Source: Nemopilema nomurai
Lineage: Eukaryota > Cnidaria > Scyphozoa > Rhizostomeae > Rhizostomatidae
Direction of reading: 5' to 3'
DNA: 64,000 nt
Assembly (NCBI GenBank): GCA_003864495.1
Contig: ML133420.1
Span: 1,001,959-1,065,958 of the forward strand
Shown: one piece after another, positions 50,501-62,010 of the stretch
Layout of the letters: each line of letters begins with the position of its first letter
How positions within the stretch are numbered: position 1 is the first letter of the stretch
Translations under genes and position numbers: made by a program
The notes under the pieces: generated by a model
Told to the model about the DNA's origin: nothing
Database searches by the model: none
What the model saw: only the letters and a program-made list of their open reading frames with translations

Positions 50501-53500
50501 ATTATCCATAGCATACCTATGGAGTTCAAAAGGTAAAGATGCCTATGGGTCGTTTAGAAAATGGCATCATTCACAGCAAAATAGTCATAGAAAGGTTAAT
50601 TTTCGCTACCTTTAAGGAACCACTAAGGGAAAAATGAACTAAACAAACAAATTTTCTTCTTCCGAGATATAAATAAATATACGCGAGAAGGAGACAATTT
50701 AAAAGGTGAAACAGAACCGAAAAAAAAAAGAAGATCAATTTACCTTAGAATGAACTAACTACATATCACCATTTTGACACCCATTATTGTACTTTCTGCA
50801 AATAATTCTAGGACCTCTAGCATCGCCAACGATTAACAAATGAACTAGTGGAAGTGAAAGCAAAGGCAGCGTAATTGAATGACTAACAATTCAATTACAA
50901 ACCAGCAAATTATTTACTTTTTCATGGGAACATTAACAGGCACGCGTCAAAACGCTAGACCCGGACAAAGGGTGTGACAATTTAGCATGCTCGTTCACTA
51001 ATAAGGTGAAGCCAATTAGCAATCTCACACTGCAAAACAATTCTGCCGCATAATTTCCAAGGTAAACCTCATTCTTCCTCTGGGTGGAGCTAGCTAACAG
51101 AGAAGGAAGTCCATTTCATGCACGTGGAGTTGAGAGATCGACAGAGTCAGATAGAACATTGATACAACGTATAATCAGAAATACCCTTAGAAAATTATAA
51201 CGTTCTCCAATTAAACAACGAAAGGCAAGCTGAATGGGCTTCAAACAGAAGCCTTGGGGTACCCAAAATGCAACGCACTTCAGTCTACTTAGAGTTCCCG
51301 ATACCTGAGTGCCAACAGGCTAGTTGTGGATAAACCTAATCTCATCTTTCATTCAAGTTGGATGCACATTGAAAACCATTTGGAGACCTGAACTGCAATG
51401 CGGATGGCAGCGATGAAATGTGTCACTCTAACACCCAATAAGACACTAACAGATATCCAGCATCTTAAGGGGTGGCGCCCGAAATCTTCTGACAGAGGGG
51501 TTGGAGCTTCCTATAGGGGGGCTAAAATGACTGAATATGCAGTTTTCGTACGTTATTTTGTCAAATTTGCTACGACGGGGAGGAGGCTAGATGCTTCTTA
51601 GGGAGGGGCTGTAGCCCCCGTGTCCTCCCCTGGTGCCACCACTGAGCATTATCCCGGCCAAAAATGAACCAAAAGCTCCAACTCCATTCGTCAGCATAAC
51701 TTACAATGTCCTCAGACATGTGGGCCAACGTTCTATTTTGCTTTTCAATTAGGTTCGCGTAACCAAATCTTCATATTCTACGCAAAGAATGAACAATCTT
51801 GTTTGCAGAAACTGTTCATTTATCTCCAGCATACAATGGCTAGTGAGTTTTTATATTGCTCAAAATGCCTAGAGTTTTAGGTACGATTACAGTTAAATAT
51901 GTTTGGTAAAAACATATTCAAATAATGTTTATTGAAGCCTGTAATCCTGTCGTTCTCCAGTAACTAGATCTTTATTACAGTATTATTTTTCATTGAGAAA
52001 AGCCTATGTCCCCGTAAGTATACGATTAATTAAGCAAAATCAGTAAGCTCTTAAGAAGTGAATAAGTAGGAAACAGCCCATGTTTGAGCTGAAAATTCCA
52101 ATTACCTACCTAAATACACGAGGGCAGTCGACGAAACGCCCTTGAGATGATGACGTAATCTCTAAGGTCGAGCTCATATGCGAAGATTCTTGAGTAAATG
52201 TATCGAAACACAACAACGACGATTAGAAACTGTCTTGGACAATTGGATCGTGCCAAAAGAATAGTGAATGCATCACGAGTTTTTATAGTCGTCTCTTCAA
52301 TAAAGAGGCAAATTAAAGTACAGCACAGAAGGCGTACTTCAATATTGGAGTAGAAATAAACGCTTCTCTGTGCAAATCCCCAATGAAACGAGAATTGATC
52401 CCAACAGTACAAGCATATTAAAGCAGCTATAAATATCTGCAATTCGATTAGATTCCTTGCAGGCTTAACGAGTCCAGCGTAGATGGTACGGCCAAAGATT
52501 CGCTTCACTAGATTAAGTTTACCATATATTTAATCGTGTATAGAGACCTTTTTGTGCCGAAATTACACATGACAATCCTATGGGGAACACATTTAATAAA
52601 ATTTAACTTGGAAACCTTAAGCAGTGCCAAATTAGATGACTGCAGAGTATTCAGAGTAGGATTTCTTTCATTATAAATTCAAACATTGATATGTAGGGGT
52701 CTTAACGGGGCAGCTTGTCTTTGCAGAAAGGAACTTGTCAAAGCGTAGAGTGTAGTAGGTTCCGAACCCGTTGACATTGAAATTCGAAGAAATAAAGGAT
52801 CCTGATAGTCAGAGACATTGAAATTCCAAACGAGGTGCCTTGAGTTGTAAATCGAAACGATGAGACACTCATTAGCCATCGTACGTTATAACAATCATTA
52901 TTACAGTTTTCAAAGTATTTATTTAGAAAATTATAAGCTGCACACCTACTTAAGCTCTATGTTAATACACTGACGTAACATAACGCTGATTGGAGATCAG
53001 CATTCACGAAAGTTTGCCATTGATAATGGTTGAGTTCCACATACTATTTAACAAGTGTTTAAAGCGATTATTCACGGTTTCACCAAACGTAAAATATGGA
53101 GTTTGCTTAGAATTTGTTGCAAGCATGACCCGTTTTCTTCAATGAGATGAGAGTTTGCCTGTTATAGATTCACAGGATGGGACACAGGTGAAAATACAGG
53201 TTTTTCCAGCTCCATGATTGTATGCGGTCTTGTATAACAACAGGCCCAGCTGTGGAGAGCTGACCCAACTACAATAATGTCCTAGGGGGGTTACATTCCA
53301 CAGATGGAACTAAATAACATGTAGATCTGCTTTTATATTCCCAATCTCCAGTGCGACAGACAGGGGACGCCAGCGAAAATCTCAATTTACAGAGGCTTAC
53401 AAACTTAGAGTACAAGCCAAAAACTTTACCAGAGTAATACCTGCCAATTAATTCTCAGTAGAATAATAAAGCATCATTAATAATGCCACTTATTATGAAT

Positions 53501-56500
53501 TTGCTTAGATAGGATATTGGGAGATTATCATTAATATTTTAGATCAAAGCTTATACGAGACACAAGCAATACTAACGGATTTTCCTGATCAGTAGCAGCA
53601 CATCTAGCCAATTTATCTTGTTAAAGCCAGAAACAAGGGTTGTATTCTAGCATAAATATGCTGACCCTGTTACCATCAAATACTTGTCTAGCAAATGCGA
53701 AGCCTTTTGTAGACTTGACGGCTACGAAGGCATATACTCAAGTCTTGACCAGAGGTGAGTTGGAAAAGCCAACCAAAACGTAAGGAGAATTCAAATTTGC
53801 AAAACTACGGCATAAGTTGCAATTTAAAACAAGGAATCATCTCATGTTACTAATAGGAAACTTCATTTGAGAATTGGATATTTTGATGTCTCCTTAAACC
53901 AAGGTGGTCCTAACATCTACAAAAATTCAATATGCCAATTGAAACATGAGACTATGGGAAACAAAGCATGGTGAGAATTGCGTGTATGTTTGTTTTCAAC
54001 TTACTAAGATAAAAACATGTTCATCCAATGCAAGCAAAAATTATCTTAGTCTTACCCAAATGTATGATTAAAGATAGAACTGGAATTTTCAAGTGGGAAT
54101 GACCCGTGAAATGTAACGATGTTCTGCTATTATGAATCATTTCATAGTGAGGTAGCAATCGGACTGTGACACCAAATTACGAGGTTTGGTATGCGAGATT
54201 TCATTAAAGATTTAGCACAAATCTCCCAGCACTTGAACCCCCCTTCAGGTTGCAGACGAATAGCCAAAAACAGCTGTCGCACCTGGTCGCAATAACAGAC
54301 TGGTTTCCAAAGTTAGCGGGGGTGAGAGAAGGGGCACTAAAGCTAGGCCTACGTCGGAAACAGAGTACTAATGTAGATTCTGGAGACCCACGTCAGTCTG
54401 TTTAAATCCGTGGACGTGTGTGCCTTAAACATTGACAACACGAAACAAAAGGGGCAGCTTAGCTTTGATCATGAAGTTGCAATAAGTGGGCCTGAAATGA
54501 ATCGAAAATAAATTGTCCGACTTCTCAGTTTCCAAATAGGAACCAGAAATAAACGAGTAGGTCTAATGTTAGATTTAATAGAAAAGTCTAAAGATCATCA
54601 GGAAGCACAGATGATCGAATAGAACAAGATGGAGAGCAATGTTTTAGGTGAGATGTATTTCATAGGACGATGGAAAGTAGGGAGGGAATAAAGGCAAGAT
54701 AGAGGGTAGAAAAGGCTAGCGATGTGGTTAAAGAATAGAGAATAAAAGGTATTCAGGATGTAGAGAAGGACACTATGAAAAAAGTAAAATGAAGAAAAAG
54801 GGGAAGAAGGTGAGAAGGTCAATATGAAAGGAAATACAAGGTAAAGATAAGAGAAGATAAAAAGGCAAACATGAAGACAAAGGCAAGACAAGGAAAGAAT
54901 ATGAAGAGAAATGCAAATAAGGAGAGATAGAAGATGAAAACAAAGGCAAATAAAAAAAGGGGAAGATGAAGAGAATGGCAAGATGAAGAGGAGGGCAACA
55001 TGAAGAGGAGGGTAAGAAGTCATGAGATGAAGTGTGTAATGAGGAGGAGGAAAGAAGTCGAGGAAGGGGAAATTAAAAAAGGAGAAGGCGATAGTATTAA
55101 ATGAAATATAGACAGTTCAAAATATGATTTGATAGACACGAAAAGTGAATAGTTACAGAAATTTCAAAAAATGAGCATTCATCGTTCAATTTATGTGTGT
55201 GTGCCTGTGTAATGCCTATAATTTGAGTGTCTTGATGCATACATATTGCATATGATTTATTTGCCAAAAGATGTTACCTTGTTACTTTCAGGACCTGGGA
55301 CACTGACATTAATAATCCTAACTTCAGGGACACAAGCCTGGCTCCTAGACCCATCTTGAGTTGGTTTTCCCGGCATTTTCAGTCGACGTCCGTTAAGCCA
55401 ACGTAACGCCAAAGATAATTTGATATACGAAGAAACGCATACAATCATATTAGAAAATGTTTTAACAGGTAGCCAAGTCTTACTGTGATTCACCAAAGAC
55501 TACTATCGCACATGCGTACTTTATACAATCACACGTGATCATTATTTACCCGGTTATATGAGACAACCACTTTGCTGGGAAAATGTCAGGGGAACGGCCA
55601 ACTTTGAGCGACTCTAAACCCCTGTGCTTTCAATGAACTAAAAATGGCCAACGTAGACATAAATGGACAACTTCACTTGTTTCATTTTTCGTTAATCTTC
55701 CCTTCAAAGTTACTTGAGAGGCGGCAAATAAACGGAATCATCGAGAACTAAAAACTATCGACAAAGCAAATAAAGGCATCAGTCTGACAAAGACAGAGTC
55801 ATTCGCTTTTTTCAAAGATTTGGTTTTTATTAATACCATTTCGTGTTAACTGAATTTACACCGTGGGAAGTTTACAAAAGCTGAATATTTTGTGGTTTAT
55901 TGTCTGGGTCAGTACATAGACAAACTTTAGTGTGCAGCAGAATTTCTGACAACTGGCTATCTGACTCGAATCATTATGGTAATAAATAGGAATATCGACT
56001 AAAAGAGTTGAAAGCCTCCGCTTTGATTTTGGCAACACACGGCGGTCTCCAATTTGCTTGATTTCATTGGCGTATAATGGCCAATGATGCAAAAGCAGTC
56101 TAGACTTAATATATGTATTGGTGAAATCAGACCCCTGTTATCTGACAGTGTTTATCAATTTGCTCCGTGTTATGATGGCATTGAGTAGCAACTTTGCGCA
56201 ACAAACAGGCTGTTTACTTTGATCATTATCCACCATAGGACAGCCAAAATTGCGTGAGAACGAGGCGAAATTAAAATGGTTGATCCGCTTGATTTGGGAT
56301 GACAAGAAAAGTAAAGTAAAGGAAACCGAAAAACGGGAATTCGAAAGCATTAAAGGCCGTATTCCCGATCTTTTTTGCTGCTTTTTAGGGTAGCATACTT
56401 TCGTAACCTTATGCCGATGCTTCGTGGCCTGTCTTATTTTCATGGCTCAAAAAGCAATAATTAAATATATTGTTACTTTTAGTATTCATTTGCTTGCATT

Positions 56501-59500
56501 TGTAACTATATGAAGTCGCTAAAAATGATCAACCTTTGTTCTAAACACAGAACCTCGAATGTACATAAATATGCCCACCATTTTCCCGCCAACAGGCAAG
56601 GACAAGTGGATAACATTCTACAAAAATCAAAAAACTCATCGGCGTCTCACGAAGCCTATACCAGACAAAGTGTTAGCCGAGGCATTGTTGAGGAGGATTT
56701 TCGTATATGACTCAATTGATGCCAAGCCAAAAGATTTACTGACTGCATAAGACAGAGAGTAAGTGAGTTTTATTGTTACTGGCTGGAGCCCATAACGGCC
56801 TTCAAGCTAAAGACGGATTGCCTTGGCATCTCAAACCAGCCTACGCTGTCTTTCATTTATTAGAAGCAAGCCCTAGAATATTGATCCAAAATAAACATCG
56901 ACAATGGGCATTCAAAAACTAAAGTAAACAGATTTTCGAGTCTTCCATTGGAATGTCGTCTAAGGCCCGAGTTGAGAAGAGTCATATGTAAGATTGACTC
57001 ACCATAAGCTTAGCGGGTTAAGTGGAATTTATCTCAATGAGAGTTCTTCTGTCTATCGGCTGAGCAATGAAACAGAACGAGCGAATTAACTCCCATAGTA
57101 AAAACAACTCAGCACAAACTTCACATCTTTTGTTCCGTGATGCGAAGCGTGAAAGAAAATGGGCCAGTCAAAGAAGCAAAATGTTATAGGTCGCTGATGG
57201 TGTCTGTCTTGAGAAGGAAGCTCTTGAATAATGTGGTAGTTTTCTTTTCTCGCCAGATCTTGAGATAAGTATTTTACATAATATCACAATATTTTACAAA
57301 ACGAGACGCTTTTTAAATTAAAGGCATTTATTTATACAGATTCTTTCTCTGCCAATTTTGGACATTAATCTGTCTGCCGAAAAAAAATTACACTTAGCAT
57401 ATTCGGGGGAAACCACTATAAAATACTTACAGGCACATTTGGGAGACTTTTTCAGTCTTATTGGAAATTCATAATCAACCAACTTCTTGCAAAACTCTCT
57501 TAAACATAGGAATGGTCCAATTTCCCTTCCAGACAGTTTCATAAGAAATGTTGATTTTGTGTTTAAGCCTAAGTAAATCAATATAAAAAATCACTTGGGC
57601 AAATATTATGACCAAGGGAAACCGAATCACTGCAAACTAATTCATTCCGATTTCCTAATTAATTAACTCGAAGAACATTATGATTGCACTATGCCAAAAT
57701 ACAAAAGCCTCGTTATCCAATTCAAAAAGGTCTGTTGTTTCCAAACTTCCTAGTCTGATTTCATCCATAACACAAAAAATCAATAGGCTTTTTGGCATGA
57801 GGATGAAACTGTTAAATACAGATCAGGTGTTTAATTCCATGATCAACAGAAAACCAAAAATTGATCATTCGGCAAAATCCTTTAAATTGTCAATTTGATG
57901 AGTACCATCGCCAATGGACTGGACATGATGACCACCTAGATAGAGAAGCACCAGGTCACAATTTAGACTCTTGTTCTCTGATGTCTCTGATGACATCACA
58001 TCTGGATCTGGATTTCTAAAAACGACTTGCCTTGGCTTTTTATAGTGCAAAAAAGTGTTCGTTAGTTCGAGTGGTATTAAACTTTGAAGAAGCTTAAAAA
58101 TTCGAGACTTCAAATGATGTTATTGATGACAAAACTAAAATTGTGTCAGAAAATAAACAGAAATTAGTAGATTGATTCAAAAAAAGAAATGGCAGCAGAT
58201 GTGCTATCTACCCTGATACACATTCTGGCTACTTCTTAGGAAAATCACAAAGGCTTGTTGAAGAAACAGAAACAGAAAGAGTCGACCAGTTGCTTTGGCC
58301 TGAAAACGACTCATTGCTTAATTGTGTTTTTGACAGCTGCTTGAAACCAGGTCATATTTTCTGACAGTTGACATGTCGCAATTTTGTGGCTAGGGGAATG
58401 CTAATTTTTGTTTTCGAACACAAATTAACATAATCTGACTTAAGGGTCTTTCGGGGTCTTGGACAGTTGGGCTGAAAATAGATCATCTTAGCTGGATTTC
58501 TGTAAAAAAATGATTTGTTTCTCAATGAGGTCGTTTGTTTGTAAACAACCAAGATGTTGGACCAATGCAATTCAGAACACAATCGACCTTGTGATTTAGC
58601 TTTCGATAATTTGTTTTTCGATTATGACCTGTAAACTTTAATAACGGTTAGACATGATCTACGAATTCCAATTAGCCAATGTTGTTCCGACAAAGCTTTT
58701 TAATGCCATGTATTTTCATGTCAAAATTCTGACACAGTTTTAAAGTTTAATAGAAAGGTGCTTCAAAGCTTTTATTTTGAAACCTTTTTGAGCCAATAAT
58801 CTCGTGAAATGTAAAATATTTATGGAGTGCCTATCAAAACATCCATTGAGTCTTTAGGGTTGCAGAAAATCAAACGGCGTAGCGATTTCAACGGACACGC
58901 TTTATATTACAACGATTTTGAATCCAAACACAGATTGAGTGCTTTATGAACAGTCCACAATACATGACCTATCCGGCACATGAAATATCATAATCTATAG
59001 GTTTTTGGGTATTTCTAGGAAAAGCTTTTCAATGCCTTCTAAATGCATATTGAAGGCAGAAAACCGCTTGAGTAATTGGCTTTCCGCACTGCACAACTAA
59101 ATGAAATGAATAAAACTTATGTTTGGAAAACAAATAACAGGTCGCAGTTAATTTCGGTGAAAAGAGACCTTTTATTAACTTTCCTGCAAACTAATTTATT
59201 GCGTCAACAAAGAGGTGAAACATTTAATCGAATGTAAATTTTCAGAAGATGCAGACTCCAAAAATTATTCTCATCCTTTGAAGGGTTTGTAAAGTGTCGT
59301 CAGAATCAGTTCGAGGGACAAAAAATTCGATATAGCAGCTGATATTGAGGGCGTGAATGTTCTTGGATATGGCAGCAGGGTGTTAGGAGGGTCCTGTTCA
59401 AACTATGGTATTCTGCTGGCATATTCTGCAGGTATATGATTAAAGTCATACGATTAGTTTGGTGAAGCTCAGCGAATGTCGGAGAGCATACGTATACATC

Positions 59501-61405
59501 GTTATCGAGCTCAACGGAACAGCTGAAGTGTCCCCATCCATGGGGTAGGGGGAATTGGTGGGGGGATGGATGGGTTGGAAAACCAGGCTTAGTATCCTAG
59601 GATTGATGCCCGAGCCCCAAAAAGATAAACTGATTTTCCACAATTTCTGTCCCAGATACTCTCAGTGTCCCGTGCTCTTTTGCTTCCAACCAAATTTTTC
59701 TCTTGTGCTATCATTTACCTAACCCAGCCCAATAACAGTGGTTGATGGTTAGGTCCCTTCAATAAAGATATCGCATAAAATGCAAATTACTGCAATGTGA
59801 CCTGTGGCAAAGAGTTGACCAGATGGTAACTATCTTCTGTGTTTTTCTACGTTGTTCGGATCCTTGGAAAATTTTCTTTTCGTATTTAGAAAAAGGAAGA
59901 TTATTTAATGGGTGGGTTGTTGATATCTTTGCCAAATGCAGATACGAACTTAACAAATGAGGACAAAAACCTGCATAACTGATAGACATTCGAAGCGTAG
60001 CGGGCTTTGTTGGAACAGAAAAAGTTGGTTTTCTAGACTAGACAGGCAAAACCAAATTATTTGCAGAACTGTCTTAACTACACGAAATCCTTGACATTAA
60101 GAGGAAATTTCGTCACTATGGGCAAAATTATCGGTGTCCTCACCCAATTAGAGAATAAATTTCTTTTCACTCTCTCAGATGAACACAACCGCAAATGACA
60201 AATAAATAACACCAGTCCATGTGGGTTTTCAGTGTTTCCTGTCGCGTGCTGCCTAGAAAACTGTTCGCCCATCACAGTACGAGACGGAGGCCGAAAGCAG
60301 GGTGTATAAGGGATGGAAATAACTCAGTTGATCGCAGAACGATGACAAAGATGCATGACAATCGCGCGAATTTCAGATTAATTGGCACTACCGTCAAAGT
60401 GTGTTCATTGACCACAGATTGATTGTTTGAGCTCTCTCTGTTTGCCTTCCAGTCCTGTTTGTCAACAACGTACAATCTACTACTTTTTCATTGACAATAC
60501 ATTTCTATTACCCCTTTGCAAAACATGGCGGAACTCTTCAAGCAACGTGAACATTTATTGACACAACCTCAAACGGCATAGTTGATAAAATTTATTAATA
60601 ACTCACCGTTGAACTTCTTTGAAATTTCGTAGGGGACAATGCCATGGGGCCACTTCCGTTCAATCTCGTTCGTCACTGCTCGTCTACTCCGCCTTGAATT
60701 AATGTGCTTCAGATCCCCATCAGATAAAGCAACATCTCCTTGGTAACCGCCTAAATTTGCGAACAAATTAACGTAAATAAAAGTTCTAGATGGTTCGGCT
60801 GGAGCAAAACGTAACTCCTTGTCTCCAGCCAGCTTTCAGAAGCGGAAAATGTGCCACGAGTCCTCAAAACACGTGTTTAGCAATTGATCGAGAACTTCAT
60901 AGAAAATCATCATTTTAATCAAAACAATATGAATAATAAGTGATTAAATTGCTGGAGAACGAACCTCTGATAAAATCCGATTAGACAATGTAACTTTCTC
61001 GTAGAGCCGTGCTTAGTTGGCAAATGCTCAACGGGAATGTTGTTGTTAATTTACTCTCCGTTGAATGCAAAATGAGCCACTGCCTCAATGGAGTTATCTC
61101 CACACAGCAACAATGAAAACACTGTCAAAATTCAAAACCTGAACTTGAAACCACCGAGGCTCGCAAAATAAAGGACGGTCATAGCTTAAAATCCTTCAAT
61201 CAATTAGAAAATCCAAGCTTTGCTAACTCGCTCTCTTCATGAGAATGGAATCGGCTTCGATTCACACTGTGAAAACATGAATCCTAAAAGCGAGAAGAAA
61301 TACTGTCAACTTACCAGCACTGCATGGGTTCCAAAAATGTGCCTCAGCTCCAATTTTGCTTATTGTTGCTAGAACAACGTAAAACGATATCGTTAATAAA
61401 CACAT
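35596..61405 (-). CDS. BMP1/tolloid-type astacin metalloprotease, 15 exons, complete
   Basis: Secreted zinc protease; family members cleave chordin and procollagen-type substrates. Exons (minus): 61405-61315, 60750-60607, 43631-43511, 42406-42225, 41933-41709, 41549-41208, 40773-40664, 40388-40160, 39810-39688, 39202-39036, 38480-38305, 37962-37837, 37402-37260, 36521-36327, 36041-35596; 2820 bp, 939 residues, all GT-AG, frame continuous. Order: signal peptide (1-22), propeptide with YQGD (33-36, aspartate-switch FxGD type) and furin-like RRSRR (50-54), astacin domain 55-254 with tolloid KCGCC, zinc site HEIGHLIGFWH (149-159) and Met-turn SIMHY (204-208), CUB1 255-368, CUB2 369-481, calcium-binding EGF 482-522 (EIDEC), CUB3 523-636, EGF2 637-678, CUB4 679-791, CUB5 792 to about 905, basic tail. 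This is the exact tolloid domain order. Odd points: a propeptide of only about 32 residues and a 17-kb second intron. Confidence 0.96.
36187..36243. repeat. 19-bp tandem repeat, three units
   Basis: Three adjacent 19-mers of the pattern TTyTGGCCTGGAAACyAAy (36187, 36206, 36225), lying in the last tolloid intron between the CUB4 and CUB5 exons. Confidence 0.75.
38854..38903. repeat. 25-bp tandem duplication
   Basis: Two copies of a 25-bp unit beginning AAATGAGGT and ending AAG, differing at two positions, inside the tolloid intron between the two CUB3 exons. Confidence 0.8.
39249..39400. repeat. 76-bp perfect tandem duplication
   Basis: Two essentially identical 76-bp copies in direct tandem (39249-39324 and 39325-39400), beginning TCAAAAGCGTTTC and ending GTACATTGAC, in the intron between the EGF1 and CUB3 exons. 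The identity implies a very recent duplication or an assembly artefact. Confidence 0.92.
43441..43499. repeat. 15-bp minisatellite next to a tolloid splice donor
   Basis: TTTCTACGCAACAGG repeated (43441, 43456), followed by a variant at 43471 and a partial unit at 43487. It ends about 12 bp inside the intron from the exon 3 donor (exon edge 43511), so repeat-number variation here would lie very close to that splice site. Confidence 0.85.
45847..46320. repeat. Purine-rich low-complexity segment 1
   Basis: About 470 bp strongly biased to A and G on the plus strand, with many GGAG, AAGAAA and GGGG runs but no fixed period. The tolloid transcript would carry it as a CU-rich segment. The overlapping minus-strand open frames rich in Ser, Pro, Leu and Phe are products of the pyrimidine composition. 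Confidence 0.7.
47093..47170. repeat. 28-bp tandem repeat, nearly three units
   Basis: CTCGCAAACGTACAGGATGT followed by a TTCGTAAA or CTCGTAAA spacer, at 47093, 47121 and 47149 (the last partial). It is followed by a short GC-rich patch with CGCGAGAGCGCGGGG. Confidence 0.88.
47503..47901 (+). pseudogene. Possible relic of a SWIM zinc-finger (MULE/ZSWIM-like) protein
   Basis: A 132-codon open frame inside the large tolloid intron, antisense to it. Near its N-terminus it reads KCNCTYSLKFLLPC followed by VYLRP and later FETKWDTGF. This resembles the SWIM pattern (CxC...LPCRH...R) and the following KRW segment of transposase-derived ZSWIM proteins, but the expected CxH histidine is missing. No start context or splice sites support expression, and the frame breaks after 47901. 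The resemblance is short and could be chance. Confidence 0.22.
48188..48226. repeat. 15-bp tandem repeat, 2.6 units
   Basis: CATAGAGCAATTCAG at 48188 and 48203, with a partial third unit at 48218. Confidence 0.85.
51467..51644. mobile_element. MITE-like element with hAT-type ends, 178 bp
   Basis: GC-rich island in AT-rich intron DNA. The left end AAGGGGTGGCGCC and the right end GGTGCCACCACTG are inverted repeats, imperfect at the outermost bases and at one inner position. The right end in reverse complement reads CAGTGGTGGCACCAGGGG, resembling the CAGTGGnGG...CCAGGGG termini of many animal hAT-like elements. Flanking octamers AGCATCTT (51459-51466) and AGCATTAT (51645-51652) match at 6 of 8, fitting the 8-bp target duplication of hAT insertions. 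Near the right end GGGGCTGTAGCCCC forms a small hairpin. There is no transposase, so it would be non-autonomous. Confidence 0.6.
52110..52508 (-). other. Open frame with hydrophobic segments in the tolloid intron
   Basis: A 132-codon minus-strand frame with three hydrophobic stretches (around IFIAALICLYC, LLCCTLICLFI and FLIVVVVFRYIY). It would look membrane-like if translated. I see no family motif, flanking splice sites or frame continuity with neighbours. It may be a decayed receptor exon or chance. Confidence 0.15.
54600..55090. repeat. Purine-rich low-complexity segment 2
   Basis: About 490 bp dominated by A and G on the plus strand, with GAAGA, AAGATGAAG and GGAG phrases. It contains a clear 17-bp tandem repeat, AAGATGAAGAGGAGGGC and variants, at 54963, 54980 and 54997. 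It is oriented like the first purine segment 9 kb away, so the tolloid pre-mRNA would be CU-rich at both places. Confidence 0.75.
59542..59574 (+). other. G-quadruplex motif
   Basis: Four G runs (4, 5, 6 and 3 long) separated by loops of 2, 7 and 6 nt on the plus strand, meeting the G3+N1-7 pattern in AT-rich surroundings. It lies in the tolloid second intron, about 1 kb from exon 2, on the non-template strand opposite in sense to the transcript. Confidence 0.65.
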
Positions 61406-62010
61406 TTCCCTTCCTCGTATATTTTGGAGAGAGCTTGGTCGATTTACTAGCTCCTGTGTCAGACGTGCGACAGATTAATTCTGAACTGGTTCACAGGTCT
61501 CCATCCTTTTATTTATGGACACAAGATCTGTCTCCCAACACTGTCAACACAATGAGTCAAAACGCGTGAAAAGAATTTATCGAGTCTTGGGCAGCGGCTG
61601 CTCCAATTCGTATGAATCAAAACTTCAAGGATTCGGTGGAAAGGCATAAGAACCATAACACGCAGTGAATATTCGGGTTTCTGCAGCGTGGACCTTCTGC
61701 CACGATTCGAACAAACGAAAAGACGAGCGTCAAGCCCGTCCCATTGACGTCACCCATAACACTTGCGAATCGTTGCAGCGGGATCGAGGCTACGGAACAA
61801 AAATCTCAAATCGAAGAACGTTTTCGCACGTCGTCAAGTCCCGCTGTCTAGGCCATTGTTTCTGCGTCATTCACACAGATGTCTCTCACTTGATCTGTCG
61901 TTTGCCAGTCAGCAGGTAAATACAACTGATTCATCGACATTTCCCGCGCAAATTCGTTTTCTGTGTCGAGTATTAGTGAAGATCTTCCGAATGGAAGTGT
62001 AAGCCCAAAC
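61406..62010 (-). promoter_or_regulatory. Upstream region of the tolloid gene with a CRE-like site
   Basis: DNA upstream of the tolloid start codon (61405). From about 61560 to 61990 it is richer in C and G and in CpG than its surroundings, as a promoter or first untranslated exon may be. It contains a perfect TGACGTCA at 61745-61752. Plus-strand open frames here (61665-61919, 61763-62002) look like by-products of the composition. The transcription start is not evident. Confidence 0.35.

Larger units (their letters stand above)
43632..60606. other. 17-kb second intron of the tolloid gene
   Basis: The exon before it ends at 60607 in the astacin start (WPHGIVPYEI...FNG) and the next begins at 43631 (YQKAVIESAIRHWE), with matching phase. 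No complete gene was recognised inside. It contains two long polypurine segments, several minisatellites, a MITE-like element, a G-quadruplex motif and scattered open frames without convincing splice context; those that merit mention are listed separately. Confidence 0.8.

Noticed and set aside
54598..55023. Membrane protein ORF of 141 codons
   Set aside because: It is antisense to a polypurine low-complexity tract; its apparent hydrophobicity is compositional.
56138..56750. Pair of open frames that might be a nested gene
   Set aside because: They are on opposite strands, no motifs or paired splice sites were found, and they lie in intron sequence.
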